Below, one piece after another: positions 45,987-55,128 of a stretch of DNA of 64,000 nt. This DNA comes from Janthinobacterium sp. LM6. Lineage in GTDB: Bacteria; Pseudomonadota; Gammaproteobacteria; Burkholderiales; Burkholderiaceae_D. Where the stretch lies: the NCBI RefSeq assembly GCF_002002885.1, contig NZ_CP019510.1, positions 372,001-436,000 on the forward strand, given 5' to 3'. The notes under the pieces were generated by a model that saw only the letters and a program-made list of their open reading frames with translations, was not told the origin of the DNA and made no database searches. The translations under genes and the position numbers were made by a program. Numbering within the stretch: position 1 is the first letter of the stretch; each line of letters opens with the position of its first letter.

Positions 45987-48900
45987 ATGCGCTTCAGGGA
46001 TATCCGCATCGGCGTGCGCATCAATGCCGGTTATGCCATTCTGATCGTGCTGATGCTGGTCGTCATCGTCCTGGCGGGTAGCCGCATCTATGCCATCCGC
46101 GCCGAGACCGACGATATCCTGCAGCGCGACTGGGTCGCCGCCAAGGCCACCAGCAAGATCCACGGGCTGGCGCGCGAGGCGGCCACGCGCATCGGCAACC
46201 TGCCAAGCCAGCACGAGTCGGCGCTGCGCCAGGCGAATCAGGCGCGCCTGGAAGCGATCAAGCAGGGCATCGACGAGCAGGTGCGCATCCTCGATGGCCT
46301 CGATGCACGGCCCGAGGAACGGCGCCTGCTGGAACAGATGCATCTTGCGCGTGCCGAGTACTATGGCTCGCTCAAGACGATGTTCGAACTGGTCGAGCGC
46401 GGCGAGGATGCCCGCGCCGAGCAGGCCATGCAGACGCAGACCTTGCCGGTGCTGGAAAAAGTGTTGCTGTACGTGAGCCAGCTCGATGACTTGCAGCAGC
46501 AACTGATCCGCGACAGCGCGGCCCGGATACGCAACGACATCGATACCTCGCTGCTGCTGATGGGCGGCATCGGCCTGGCAGCCCTGCTGACCGGTCTCGC
46601 CTTTGCCTGGTCGGCGCGCTCGATCACGCGTCCGCTGGGCGAGGCGGTGGCGATCGCCACACGGGTAGCCAATGGCGACCTCAGTTCCGTCATCGAAGTG
46701 ACGTCGCGCGACGAGACGGGCGAATTGCTGCAGGCGCTCAAGGACATGAGCACCAGCCTGGCCGTCGAGCAGGACCTGCGCCACGCCGTCGAAGTGGCCG
46801 AGGATGCGACCAAGATGAAGTCGGACTTCCTGGCGAATATGTCCCATGAAATTCGCACGCCGATGAACGGCATCATCGGCATGACCCACCTGGCGCTGCA
46901 GACGGACCTTACGTCGACCCAGCGCAACTACCTGGAGAAGGTGGAATCGGCTTCGAAGAACCTGTTGGCCATCATCGACGACATCCTCGATTTCTCGAAG
47001 ATCGAGGCGGGCAAGATGGCCTTTGAAAAAGTCGATTTCTTCCTCGAGGACGTGCTGGCGCAGATCGCCGACCTGTCCGTGATGCGCGCCCAGGACAAGG
47101 GACTCGAACTGCTGTTCGACATCGCTCCCGACGTGCCGAACGCATTGCAGGGCGACCCGCTGCGCCTGGGCCAGGTGCTGATCAACCTGACCAACAACGC
47201 GATCAAGTTTACGGAGAAGGGCGAGATCGTCGTCACCATCCGCCTGCAGCAGCTGGAAGAGCATGCGGCTGTCTTGCGCGTCGATGTGCGCGACACTGGC
47301 ATCGGCCTGACGCCGCCTCAGCGCAGCAAATTGTTCCAGGCCTTTACCCAGGCCGACACCTCCACCACGCGCCACCATGGCGGCACGGGCCTGGGGCTGA
47401 CCATCAGCAAGCGCCTGGTGGAAATGATGGAAGGGGAGATCGACCTGGTCAGCGAAGCGGGCGTGGGCAGCACCTTTTTCTTCACGGCCCGCTTCGGCCT
47501 GGCCGCCGTGCCGCGCGACAGCCTGTCGCAATTGCAGCATCAGCAGCAGTTTCAGGGCCTGCGCGTGCTGGTGGTCGATGATAACCCCAGCGCGCGTGAA
47601 ATCTTCGTCAGCATGCTGACGGCGCTGGGCTTCGAGGCGCGTGCCGTGTCTGGCGGCGTGCTGGCCATCGGCGCCGTGGCGCAGGCGCGCGCCGAGGGGC
47701 GTCCGTACGGACTGGTGCTGATGGACTGGAAAATGCCGGGCATGAACGGCCTCGATGCCCTGGCCGGCATCCGCGCCGACGCCGCCGGCATCGATGCGAC
47801 GCCGGCCTGCATCATGGTCACGGCCTTCCACCGCGAAGCGCTGCTGGAGGCGGCGCGCCAGCGCGACTTGCCGCTCGACGGCGTATTGAACAAGCCGGTC
47901 AGCGCCTCGACCCTGCTCGACCAGATATCGTTCGTGTTTGGCGGCGTGACGGGGCAGAGCCGCAAGACGCAGCGCCAGAGCAGCTACCGCGACGACGAGC
48001 GCGCCCTGCGCGGCGCCTGGCTGCTGCTGGTGGAGGATAATGAGGTGAACCAGGAAGTGGCGCAGCATATTCTCAACGACGCCGGCATCCGCGTCGACAT
48101 CGCCAGCAATGGCGCCATCGCGCTGGCGAAGATCGAGGAAAACGCCTATGACGGCGTGCTGATGGATTGCCAGATGCCGGTGATGGATGGCTACCAGGCG
48201 ACGCGCAAGCTGCGCCAGGATCCTCGTTATTCGAATTTGCCCGTGATCGCCATGACGGCCAATGCCATGGTGGGCGACAAGGAAAAATGCCTGGATGCCG
48301 GCATGAACGATTTCATCGCCAAGCCGATCGACGTGGCGCAGCTGTTCGGTACCCTGGCGCGCTGGATCGCGCCGGCCACGCCGCAGGCAATGACGGCGGT
48401 GGCGGCGCAGCCGGAAGCGGAGCTGCCCGTGATCGCCGGCCTGAAAATGGCGGAAGCCATGCGCCGCGTGGGCGGCAATGCCGCTTTGATGCGAAAATTG
48501 CTGGACCGCTTCGTGGAAACCCAGTTCGATGCCATGCAGCGCATCGTTGCCGCCATCGAGAACAACCAGCTCGAGACGGCGATCCGCGAAGCGCATACCC
48601 TGAAGGGCCTGGCCGGCAATATCGGCGCCGGCGGCCTGGCCGACAGCGCCGCGCGGGTCGAGCACTTGCTCAGCCTGGGATCGCACGACGGCTTGCCGCA
48701 GGCGCTGGCCGCATGCACCCTGGCGCTCGACGAGCTGGTGCCGAAGATCGTGCTGGCCATGCAGTCGCGCGGCCATGTGGCCGAGGCGGGCGGCGCGCCG
48801 GTGGCGCACGTGGCGCCGGTGGACCGGGCGCACCTGGAAGCGGGCTTGCGCGAATTGTCGCAGCTGCTGCTGCAGGACGATGCGCAGGCCGTCAAGCACC

Positions 48901-49043
48901 TGGATGGCATCGGCCCCGTGCTGGTCGCGGCCGGGCAGGCGGAACACGCGCGCCAGTTGAAGCGCATGCTGGGACAATACGATTTCGAAGGTGCGCTGGC
49001 GCAGCTGGGCGAGGTGGCCGATGCGCTGGAGCTGACACTGTGA
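45987..49043 (+). CDS. Hybrid sensor histidine kinase with two receivers and Hpt domain
   Basis: 1018 residues. Membrane helix at about 12-32, a periplasmic four-helix-type sensor (about 33-190), helix 190-212 and HAMP to about 265. HisKA follows with the phospho-His in SHEIRTPMNGI (near 287), then HATPase (NLTNNAIKF near 400; GTGLGLTISK near 466). Receiver 1 has VVDDN and VLMDWKMPG (Asp near 577); receiver 2 has VEDNEVNQE and LMDCQMPVMDG (Asp near 724). Hpt has AHTLKGLAGN (near 870). It is a BarA/ArcB-like phosphorelay in one chain. The output partner is probably the gene 31 bp downstream. The signal is unknown. Confidence 0.93.
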   Translation: MRFRDIRIGVRINAGYAILIVLMLVVIVLAGSRIYAIRAETDDILQRDWVAAKATSKIHGLAREAATRIGNLPSQHESALRQANQARLEAIKQGIDEQVRILDGLDARPEERRLLEQMHLARAEYYGSLKTMFELVERGEDARAEQAMQTQTLPVLEKVLLYVSQLDDLQQQLIRDSAARIRNDIDTSLLLMGGIGLAALLTGLAFAWSARSITRPLGEAVAIATRVANGDLSSVIEVTSRDETGELLQALKDMSTSLAVEQDLRHAVEVAEDATKMKSDFLANMSHEIRTPMNGIIGMTHLALQTDLTSTQRNYLEKVESASKNLLAIIDDILDFSKIEAGKMAFEKVDFFLEDVLAQIADLSVMRAQDKGLELLFDIAPDVPNALQGDPLRLGQVLINLTNNAIKFTEKGEIVVTIRLQQLEEHAAVLRVDVRDTGIGLTPPQRSKLFQAFTQADTSTTRHHGGTGLGLTISKRLVEMMEGEIDLVSEAGVGSTFFFTARFGLAAVPRDSLSQLQHQQQFQGLRVLVVDDNPSAREIFVSMLTALGFEARAVSGGVLAIGAVAQARAEGRPYGLVLMDWKMPGMNGLDALAGIRADAAGIDATPACIMVTAFHREALLEAARQRDLPLDGVLNKPVSASTLLDQISFVFGGVTGQSRKTQRQSSYRDDERALRGAWLLLVEDNEVNQEVAQHILNDAGIRVDIASNGAIALAKIEENAYDGVLMDCQMPVMDGYQATRKLRQDPRYSNLPVIAMTANAMVGDKEKCLDAGMNDFIAKPIDVAQLFGTLARWIAPATPQAMTAVAAQPEAELPVIAGLKMAEAMRRVGGNAALMRKLLDRFVETQFDAMQRIVAAIENNQLETAIREAHTLKGLAGNIGAGGLADSAARVEHLLSLGSHDGLPQALAACTLALDELVPKIVLAMQSRGHVAEAGGAPVAHVAPVDRAHLEAGLRELSQLLLQDDAQAVKHLDGIGPVLVAAGQAEHARQLKRMLGQYDFEGALAQLGEVADALELTL

Positions 49044-49074
49044 CAAGGATAACTATGCAGAGCGAAGGACGGGC

Positions 49075-50232
49075 ATGAGAGCGCCGGCAAGCAAGCCAAC
49101 CATCCTGGTGGTCGACGACACGCCAGACAATATCGACCTGTTGCGCGCGGTGCTGGAAGACGATTACCGCACCAAGATCGCCGTCAATGGTGAACGCGCC
49201 CTGAAGATCGCCGCCGGCAGCGATCAGCCCGACCTGATCCTGCTCGACATCATGATGCCGGGCATGAGCGGCTATGATGTGTGCCGCGCGCTGAAGGCCG
49301 ATCCCGCTACGGCTGGCATCCCCGTGATTTTTGTCACCGCCATGAGCGAAGTGGCCGACGAGCAGCTGGGCCTGGCACTGGGTGCCGTCGATTACATCAC
49401 CAAGCCGATTTCGGCGCCCATCGTGCTGGCGCGCATCAGGACGCAGCTGGCGATGAAGCAGATGCAGGATTTCTTGCGCGACCAGAACCAGTACCTGGAA
49501 ACGGAAGTGGAGCGCCGCGTGCAGGAAGTGGCTGCGTTGCAGGACGTCACCATCCACGCCATGGCCTCGCTGGCCGAGACGCGCGACAGCGAGACGGGCA
49601 ACCATATCCGCCGCACCTCGCACTACCTGAAGGCGCTGGCCGAGAAAGTGCGCGGCCTGCCGCGTTTCCGCGATTTTTTGACGGACAAGAATATCGAACT
49701 GCTGTTCAAGACGGCGCCGCTGCACGATATCGGCAAGGTGGGCATTCCCGACCATATCCTGCTCAAGCCGGGACGTTTCGAGCCGCACGAAATGGCCATC
49801 ATGAAGACGCACACCACCCTGGGACGCGACGCCATCCTGGCGGCCGAGCACGAGCTGGGCATCGAAGTCGATTTCCTCAAGTACGCGAAAGAGATCGCCT
49901 ACAGCCACCATGAAAAATGGGATGGCAGCGGCTACCCGCAAGGCCTGGCGGGCGAAGACATCCCGATTTCAGCGCGCCTGATGGCGCTGGCCGACGTGTA
50001 TGACGCCCTGATCAGCCGGCGTATCTACAAGCAGGGCATGGACCATGCGCAGGCCGTGCAGATCATCGTCGAGGGGCGTGGTTCGCATTTCGACGCCGAG
50101 ATCGTCGACGCTTTCCTGGAAATCCAGGACCAGTTCATCGCCATCTCCAACCGTTATGCCGATGGCGTGTGCGAGATCGCCGACAAGCAGCGGCAGGTGG
50201 TGCCGTTTGCCGCCGGCGCCACGATTGCTTAG
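49075..50232 (+). CDS. Response regulator with HD-GYP phosphodiesterase domain
   Basis: 385 residues. Receiver domain: VVDDTPDN, phospho-Asp in LILLDIMMPG (near 57) and lysine in YITKPIS. A coiled linker leads to an HD-GYP domain with HDIGKVGIPDH (near 217) and HHEKWDGSGYPQGL (near 278), all signature residues present. It should hydrolyse cyclic di-GMP when phosphorylated by the kinase upstream. This links an envelope signal to c-di-GMP turnover. No GGDEF domain is present in the window. Confidence 0.93.
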   Translation: MRAPASKPTILVVDDTPDNIDLLRAVLEDDYRTKIAVNGERALKIAAGSDQPDLILLDIMMPGMSGYDVCRALKADPATAGIPVIFVTAMSEVADEQLGLALGAVDYITKPISAPIVLARIRTQLAMKQMQDFLRDQNQYLETEVERRVQEVAALQDVTIHAMASLAETRDSETGNHIRRTSHYLKALAEKVRGLPRFRDFLTDKNIELLFKTAPLHDIGKVGIPDHILLKPGRFEPHEMAIMKTHTTLGRDAILAAEHELGIEVDFLKYAKEIAYSHHEKWDGSGYPQGLAGEDIPISARLMALADVYDALISRRIYKQGMDHAQAVQIIVEGRGSHFDAEIVDAFLEIQDQFIAISNRYADGVCEIADKQRQVVPFAAGATIA

Positions 50233-51476
50233 CTGACGGTCTTGAAGAAGCGCAGCATCTCGCGGCTGGCGTCCGGCCCTTTGCCGTCCGTATAGCTGCC
50301 GTTGTTGCTGCCGCCGGACCAGGCATGGCCGGCGCCATGGATGACCCAGTGTTCGCCCAGTGGCGAGCCATCGGCCTGGCTGTGCGTGGTGCGCGTGTAG
50401 CGGTGGCCATTCGGCACGCTGCCGTCGACGGAAGCGGCCCTGGCCGCCTTGCCGCCCGCCTGGCTGCGCACGCCCTGGGCGATCAGTTCATCGCCATTGC
50501 GCGGGTTGACGGTGGTGTCGCGATCGCCGTGAAAAACGATGATGGGCACGCCGCCGGCCGGCGCCTTGCGCTGGGCATTGGGCGTGGCGCCGCCCTTCAT
50601 GGCGGCCAGCGCCGACGGCAAGTCCTGCGCCGAAGCGAAGGGCAGGCCCGAATGCACGCCGACGGCGGCGAACAGGTCGGGGTACAGGGTGCCGACGATG
50701 ACGGCCATGGCGCCGCCCGCCGACAGGCCGGCGACGAACACTTCGCGCTCGTTGACTGGGTAGTCGTCGATGACTTGCCGGGCGATGCCGGCGATCAGCG
50801 ACGGTTCGCCCTGGTCGCGCTGCTGGTCGATGGCGTTGAACCAGTTCCAGCAGCGCGAACTGTTGGCGCCCTGCGTCTGTGCCGGATAGACGACAAAACA
50901 CTCCTTTTCTTCGGCCAGCGCATTCATTTGCGTGCCGGCGGCGAAATCGTCGGGATTTTGCGTGCAGCCGTGCAGCATCACGATCAGCGGCATGGCCTGG
51001 CCGTGATAGCTGCTGGGGATATACAGCTTGTACGAACGCGTGCCCGCATGGTTGCGGTACACGCCGTCGATGAACTGCGCGCCAGCGGGTATTTCCGCCG
51101 GCGTGGCGGCCGGCGTGTTGAAGCCGGGCGGGTGGAAATTCGGCAGCTCGAAGCTGGGCATGTCGAAGCTGTGCTGGCCCAGGCCTGCCGGCACGCCCAG
51201 GCGCGCCATGAAATCCTGCGCGAAGTCCTGCGCCGCCTGCGCGGGTGTGGGTGGCGTAGCGTCAGCTTGGGGTTGCGCTGCCGCAGATGGTGGCGCAGGT
51301 GGCTGATTGATGTCGCGCATCGGCGGCTGCTGCGTGGACGCCGCCTGCGGCGTCAGGCCGGCGGCAGACAGCGCCTGCTGGATCGCTTCGGTGGCGGCGG
51401 CGGGACCGCTGCCCATCAGATTACGGGTTGCTGCGCGCATCTGCGCCAACATGTTGAGAGGGAGTTTCATGACCAT
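50229..51476 (-). CDS. PHB depolymerase-family esterase (type 1, LpqC-like)
   Basis: 415 residues. The lipase box is FVAGLSAGGAMAV at about residues 258-270, the oxyanion-hole HGCTQNPDDFAAGTQMN lies near 167, and GHAWSGG near the end carries the catalytic His. No signal peptide is seen; the N-terminus LNMLAQMRAATRNLMG is a helical region common in cytoplasmic or surface members of this family. It overlaps the stop of the HD-GYP gene on the other strand. A CopG-type regulator gene lies upstream on the same strand. Confidence 0.83.
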   Translation of the reverse strand: MVMKLPLNMLAQMRAATRNLMGSGPAAATEAIQQALSAAGLTPQAASTQQPPMRDINQPPAPPSAAAQPQADATPPTPAQAAQDFAQDFMARLGVPAGLGQHSFDMPSFELPNFHPPGFNTPAATPAEIPAGAQFIDGVYRNHAGTRSYKLYIPSSYHGQAMPLIVMLHGCTQNPDDFAAGTQMNALAEEKECFVVYPAQTQGANSSRCWNWFNAIDQQRDQGEPSLIAGIARQVIDDYPVNEREVFVAGLSAGGAMAVIVGTLYPDLFAAVGVHSGLPFASAQDLPSALAAMKGGATPNAQRKAPAGGVPIIVFHGDRDTTVNPRNGDELIAQGVRSQAGGKAARAASVDGSVPNGHRYTRTTHSQADGSPLGEHWVIHGAGHAWSGGSNNGSYTDGKGPDASREMLRFFKTVS

Positions 51477-51524
51477 CCTTAACGGTGCCGCGCATCGGCC
51501 GGGTCATCGCCGCGAACCAATACG

Positions 51525-51938
51525 CTAGTGAATTCGCCCTGCGAGCGCCGTCTTGACGACGGTGCTGGCGTGCAGGGCACCTAATACGAAGATCGACTCG
51601 ATGGTGGCCAGTGCCAGTTCCACGGAGACGTCGCTGGCGATGCTGGCCAGTCCCAGCACCTGTATCTGCAGGCGCTGGCCGGCTGCCTGGATCGCTTCCA
51701 GGTCGGCGCGCGAATAGTGCTGCATGCCCAATACCAGGCTTTTACGGGCGACGGTTTGTTTCACCACGTCGGCGTGGATACCCAGCTGGTTGCGTATGGC
51801 CGTACGGATCAGATCCGTGCGGTTGGAATAAAATCCCTCCTGGACCAGCAGATCGATCTGCCCCAGGTCGATCAAGCCCAGGTTGATCGTGATTTTCTCG
51901 GATTCCCCAATTTTGGGCTTGCTGTCTTGCTTGGCCAT
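51525..51938 (-). CDS. CopG-family ribbon-helix-helix regulator
   Basis: 137 residues. The N-terminal 45 residues hold a ribbon-helix-helix pattern (KITINLGLIDLGQIDLLVQ, SNRTDLIRTAIRNQL). The rest is an uncharacterised C-terminal domain with VLGLASIASDVSVELA. ATG 51938 is preceded by TTGGAGAGAT at close spacing. It probably controls itself and the esterase 48 bp downstream. An alternative start at 51968 would add ten residues. Confidence 0.82.
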   Translation of the reverse strand: MAKQDSKPKIGESEKITINLGLIDLGQIDLLVQEGFYSNRTDLIRTAIRNQLGIHADVVKQTVARKSLVLGMQHYSRADLEAIQAAGQRLQIQVLGLASIASDVSVELALATIESIFVLGALHASTVVKTALAGRIH

Positions 51939-52071
51939 ATCTCTCCAAAAACTCCACGTGGCATCCATTTGCCATCTGTATGGATGGTAGTATAGTTCTG
52001 AAATGTCTCAAGTCAAGCAGGATCTGGCCTGATCGTGTTGTAGGATTGGCACCCGCAGAGTGAGAATGTGT

Positions 52072-52136
52072 GAAAAATATATTTCCGGAAGAGCAGTTGT
52101 TGACCATTGTTTCGCTGGAAAATATATTCACGGAAA
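52072..52136. repeat. Paired A/T-rich direct repeats upstream of the DUF1289 gene
   Basis: GAAAAATATATTTCCGGAA (52072-52090) and GGAAAATATATTCACGGAA (52117-52135) are two near-identical 19-mers, 45 bp apart. They sit in a 277-bp non-coding stretch between the CopG gene and the DUF1289 gene, and are much more A/T-rich than the surroundings. They could be operator sites; the binding protein is unknown. Confidence 0.5.
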
Positions 52137-52215
52137 CATTGCAGGGCGATGCCATCGACGCGCCGGCGCCGTTTCGCGGCATAATGAAAGTCTTCACGTT
52201 TACCGATGCCGCTCC

Positions 52216-52449
52216 ATGATGGTCGCTCCCCTACCTCCGCCAGCCGTTCCGCTTTCTTTGCCGTCGCCCGTGCCGTCGCCCTGCGTCAGCCTGTGCAAGA
52301 TGAACCGCAACAGCGGCTTGTGCGAAGGCTGCCTGCGCACGCTCGACGAGATCATCGCCTGGAGCAAGGCCGACGACGACTTCAAGCGCGCCGTGTTGGC
52401 CGAATTGCCTGGACGCGAATCCCTGCTCGACTTCGAGCCCGATTACTGA
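52216..52449 (+). CDS. DUF1289 family small cysteine protein
   Basis: 77 residues. A proline-rich start (MMVAPLPPPAVPLSLPS) is followed by the DUF1289 core PCVSLCKMNRNSGLCEGCLRT, which I recognise by CxxxC...CxxC and EIIAWSKA. The family is small and uncharacterised, perhaps zinc-binding. The exact start is uncertain (ATG 52216 or 52219). It is 8 bp before the MBL-fold gene, so the two are probably co-transcribed. Confidence 0.82.
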   Translation: MMVAPLPPPAVPLSLPSPVPSPCVSLCKMNRNSGLCEGCLRTLDEIIAWSKADDDFKRAVLAELPGRESLLDFEPDY

Positions 52450-52457
52450 GGAAGCCC

Positions 52458-53381
52458 ATGCCGCGATCGCCAGCGCTGTTCCCCGATGCGATGCAGGTGT
52501 TCGAACGCGGCTGGCTGTCGTCGAATAACATCCTGTTCCAGGGGAAGGATGACACGGCCCTGATCGACAGCGGTTATGTCACGCATGCGCCGCAAACCCT
52601 GGCCCTGCTGCGCCACAGCCTGGCTGGCCGGCCGCTGGACCGCTTGTTCAATACGCACCTGCACTCCGACCATTGCGGCGGCAACGCGCTGCTGCAAGCG
52701 CAATACGGCTGTCATACGGCTATTCCCGTATCGGAAGCAGACAAGGTGGGGGCGTGGGATGTCGATGCCCTCAGCTTCCAGGCCACGGGCCAGCAATGCC
52801 CGCGCTTCTGCTTCGACGCCACCGTCTCGCCCGGCGACACGTTGACCTTGGCCGATATGGCCTGGCAGGCGCTGGGTGCACCGGGCCACGACCCGCACTC
52901 GCTGATTTTTTACTGCGGCCAGGAGGGCATCCTGATCTCCGCCGACGCCCTGTGGGAAAACGGTTTTGGCGTGATCTTCCCCGAACTCGATGGCGGCTCC
53001 GGCTTTCCTGAAGCGCGCGCCACGCTGGACCTGATCGCCAGCCTGGATGTGCGGGTCGTCATTCCCGGCCACGGGCGGCCGTTCCAGGACGCTGCCGGCG
53101 CCCTGCAGCGCGCGTATTCGCGTCTCGATTACCTGGCGTCCGATCCCGTGCGCAATGCGCAGAATGCGGTGAAAGTACTGCTGAAATTCCTGCTGCTGGA
53201 ACGCCAGCGCATCGCCCTCGCCGACATCCCGGCCCTGCTGCGGGGCATGCCCGTCTTCGAAGAGGCCAACCGGCGTTTTCTGCGCCAGGAGGCGGCCGCG
53301 CTGGCCGAGTGGGCTGTATCCCAGCTGCTGAGGGCTGCAGCGGCACGTGTTGAGGGTGAGTACTTGCTCAACGAGAGTTAA
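52458..53381 (+). CDS. Metallo-beta-lactamase-fold hydrolase
   Basis: 307 residues. The metal motif THLHSDHCGGN is at about residues 70-80, a distal His in GAPGHDPHS, Asp in SADALWENGF and a last His in VIPGHGRPF. It resembles SoxH/quinoprotein-relay-associated MBL proteins of unknown substrate. ATG 52458 follows TGAGGAAGCCC. No signal peptide. Confidence 0.85.
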   Translation: MPRSPALFPDAMQVFERGWLSSNNILFQGKDDTALIDSGYVTHAPQTLALLRHSLAGRPLDRLFNTHLHSDHCGGNALLQAQYGCHTAIPVSEADKVGAWDVDALSFQATGQQCPRFCFDATVSPGDTLTLADMAWQALGAPGHDPHSLIFYCGQEGILISADALWENGFGVIFPELDGGSGFPEARATLDLIASLDVRVVIPGHGRPFQDAAGALQRAYSRLDYLASDPVRNAQNAVKVLLKFLLLERQRIALADIPALLRGMPVFEEANRRFLRQEAAALAEWAVSQLLRAAAARVEGEYLLNES

Positions 53382-53425
53382 AACGTCGCCGTGATAAATT
53401 CAGCACGATCGTACTTTTTCTGCAC

Positions 53426-53431
53426 TATAAT
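53426..53431 (+). promoter_or_regulatory. -10 element of the nitronate-monooxygenase-type gene
   Basis: TATAAT at 53426-53431 after a C/T-rich stretch; the -35 is not clear. Transcription from here would begin near 53438, leaving a 40-nt leader before ATG 53482, which is why that start is preferred over GTG 53443. Confidence 0.5.
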
Positions 53432-53481
53432 CAACGTTCAGTGTGTCTTTCACGTCCGATCAACTTTCCAGCGAGTCCGCC

Positions 53482-54435
53482 ATGGCATTGCCTGTTGCGT
53501 TGCAAAACCTTTCCTTACCCGTTATCGCGTCGCCGATGTTCATCGCCAGCGGCCCGGCCCTCGTCGCGGCGCAGTGTAAGGCCGGCATCGTCGGTTCCTT
53601 CCCGGCCCTGAACGCGCGTCCCGCCGAATTGCTCGACACCTGGCTCACCGAGCTGCAGGCCGAGCTGGCCGCCTTCCAGGCCGCCAATCCCGATAAAAAA
53701 GTGGGACCGATCGCCGTCAACCAGATCGTGCACCAGTCGAACGACCGCCTGGCGCATGATGTGGCAGTGTGCGTGAAACACCAGATCCCCATCATCATTT
53801 CCTCGCTGCGCGCGCCGCCCAAGGAAATGCTCGACGCCATCCATAGCTATGGCGGCATCGTGCTGCATGACGTGATTTCGATCCGTCACGCGAAAAAGGC
53901 GCTGGAAGCGGGTGTCGACGGCTTGATCCTGGTCGCCAGCGGCGCCGGCGGCCACGCGGGCACCCTGTCGCCGTTCGCGCTGGTGGGCGAAGTGCGCAAA
54001 TTTTTCGACGGCCCGCTGGCGCTGTCGGGCTCCATCGCCACGGGCGACGCCGTGCTGGCCGCACAGGCCATGGGCGCCGACTTTGCCTACATCGGCTCGC
54101 GCTGGCTGGCGACCAAGGAATCGAACGTCAGCGATGGCTACCGCGACGCCATCGTCGATTCCAGCGCGGCGGACATCGTCTACACGAACCTGTTTACGGG
54201 CGTGCACGGCAATTACCTGAAAAAATCGATCGAAGCGGCCGGACTCGATCCGGAAGCCTTGCCCGAAGCGGACAAGAGCGCGATGAATTTCGGTTCCGGC
54301 AGCGCCAAGGCCTGGCGCGACATCTGGGGCGCGGGCCAGGGCGTGGGCTTGATGGACGACGTGCCAAGCGTGGAAGAGATGGTGGCGCGCCTGAAGGCCG
54401 AATACGATGCGGCGCGCGCGCGGTTGAAGCTGTAA
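53482..54435 (+). CDS. Nitronate monooxygenase-family flavoprotein
   Basis: 317 residues of the 2-nitropropane-dioxygenase/NMO TIM-barrel family. LPVIASPMFIASGPALV near the start, VNQIVHQSN, LILVASGAGGHAGTLS (with the His) and GADFAYIGSRWLAT (phosphate-binding) are all typical. It uses FMN to oxidise nitronates, though many family members have other, unknown substrates. A perfect palindrome follows 13 bp after the stop. Confidence 0.88.
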   Translation: MALPVALQNLSLPVIASPMFIASGPALVAAQCKAGIVGSFPALNARPAELLDTWLTELQAELAAFQAANPDKKVGPIAVNQIVHQSNDRLAHDVAVCVKHQIPIIISSLRAPPKEMLDAIHSYGGIVLHDVISIRHAKKALEAGVDGLILVASGAGGHAGTLSPFALVGEVRKFFDGPLALSGSIATGDAVLAAQAMGADFAYIGSRWLATKESNVSDGYRDAIVDSSAADIVYTNLFTGVHGNYLKKSIEAAGLDPEALPEADKSAMNFGSGSAKAWRDIWGAGQGVGLMDDVPSVEEMVARLKAEYDAARARLKL

Positions 54436-54448
54436 CCCGGCTGTTGCC

Positions 54449-54474
54449 GGATGACGCGGCATGCCGCGTCATCC
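54449..54474. terminator. Perfect 26-bp palindrome between convergent genes
   Basis: GGATGACGCGGCA followed directly by its exact reverse complement, so an 11-bp stem with a CATG loop is possible. It lies between the nitronate monooxygenase and hpt stops. There is no clear T-run on either strand, but its position suggests bidirectional 3'-end formation. Confidence 0.65.
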
Positions 54475-54483
54475 AAGCCATCC

Positions 54484-55077
54484 TTATTCCTGCTTCAAAT
54501 CCTCAGGCTTGATGGCCCACAGGCCCGGCAGGTTGCGCCAGTAGCCATACGCATCCATGCCGAAGCCGACGACGAAGCGGTTCGGAATCACCAGGCCGAC
54601 GATGTCGGCTTGAACCGGTTTTTTCTTGCCGATGGCCTTGTCGGCAAACACGGCCAGGATCACTTCCGAGGCGCCCATGTCCAGCAGGCGCTGCTTGACG
54701 TGCGCCAGGGTTTCGCCTTCGTCGAGAATATCGTCGAGCACGATGACGGTGCGGCCCGCTACATTCGAGCGGGGGATGACTTTCCACACCACTTCGCCAC
54801 CCTTGTCGTCGTCGCCGTAGCGGCTCACGTGGATGTAGTCGAATTCGAGCGGAAAGCTCAGTTGCGGCAGCAGGTTGCCCGTAAAGACGACGGCGCCGCC
54901 CATCACGCCCAGCACCAGCGGGAATTCTTTCGAATCCTCGGCGTTGAAGCGCGTGTTGAGCACATCGGCCATGCGCGTGATCGACGCCTGCACGGTATCT
55001 TGGTCGAACAGCAGTTCCGCGTTCTTGATCAGGTCACGGGCACGGTTGTGATGAAATTCTTGCATGGACTCTTGCAT
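54484..55077 (-). CDS. hpt: Hypoxanthine-guanine phosphoribosyltransferase
   Basis: 197 residues. The PRPP-binding motif VIVLDDILDEGETL is at about residues 108-121, with FPLVLGVMGGAVVFTGNLL and the purine-recognition LVIPNRFVVGFGMD. It salvages hypoxanthine or guanine to IMP or GMP. ATG 55077 (MQESMQEF) is used; ATG 55065 is an alternative. Confidence 0.9.
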   Translation of the reverse strand: MQESMQEFHHNRARDLIKNAELLFDQDTVQASITRMADVLNTRFNAEDSKEFPLVLGVMGGAVVFTGNLLPQLSFPLEFDYIHVSRYGDDDKGGEVVWKVIPRSNVAGRTVIVLDDILDEGETLAHVKQRLLDMGASEVILAVFADKAIGKKKPVQADIVGLVIPNRFVVGFGMDAYGYWRNLPGLWAIKPEDLKQE

Positions 55078-55128
55078 GGCGATGAATAGGGCTGATGGTC
55101 AATGCCGGTATTATCCCGCAAATCGGCC

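Noticed and set aside
45963..49046. A 1027-codon open frame antisense to the hybrid kinase
   Set aside because: It mirrors the kinase gene almost exactly and is His/Gln/Arg-rich with no domain pattern. The plus-strand frame has all expected kinase motifs, so this is a GC-bias shadow.
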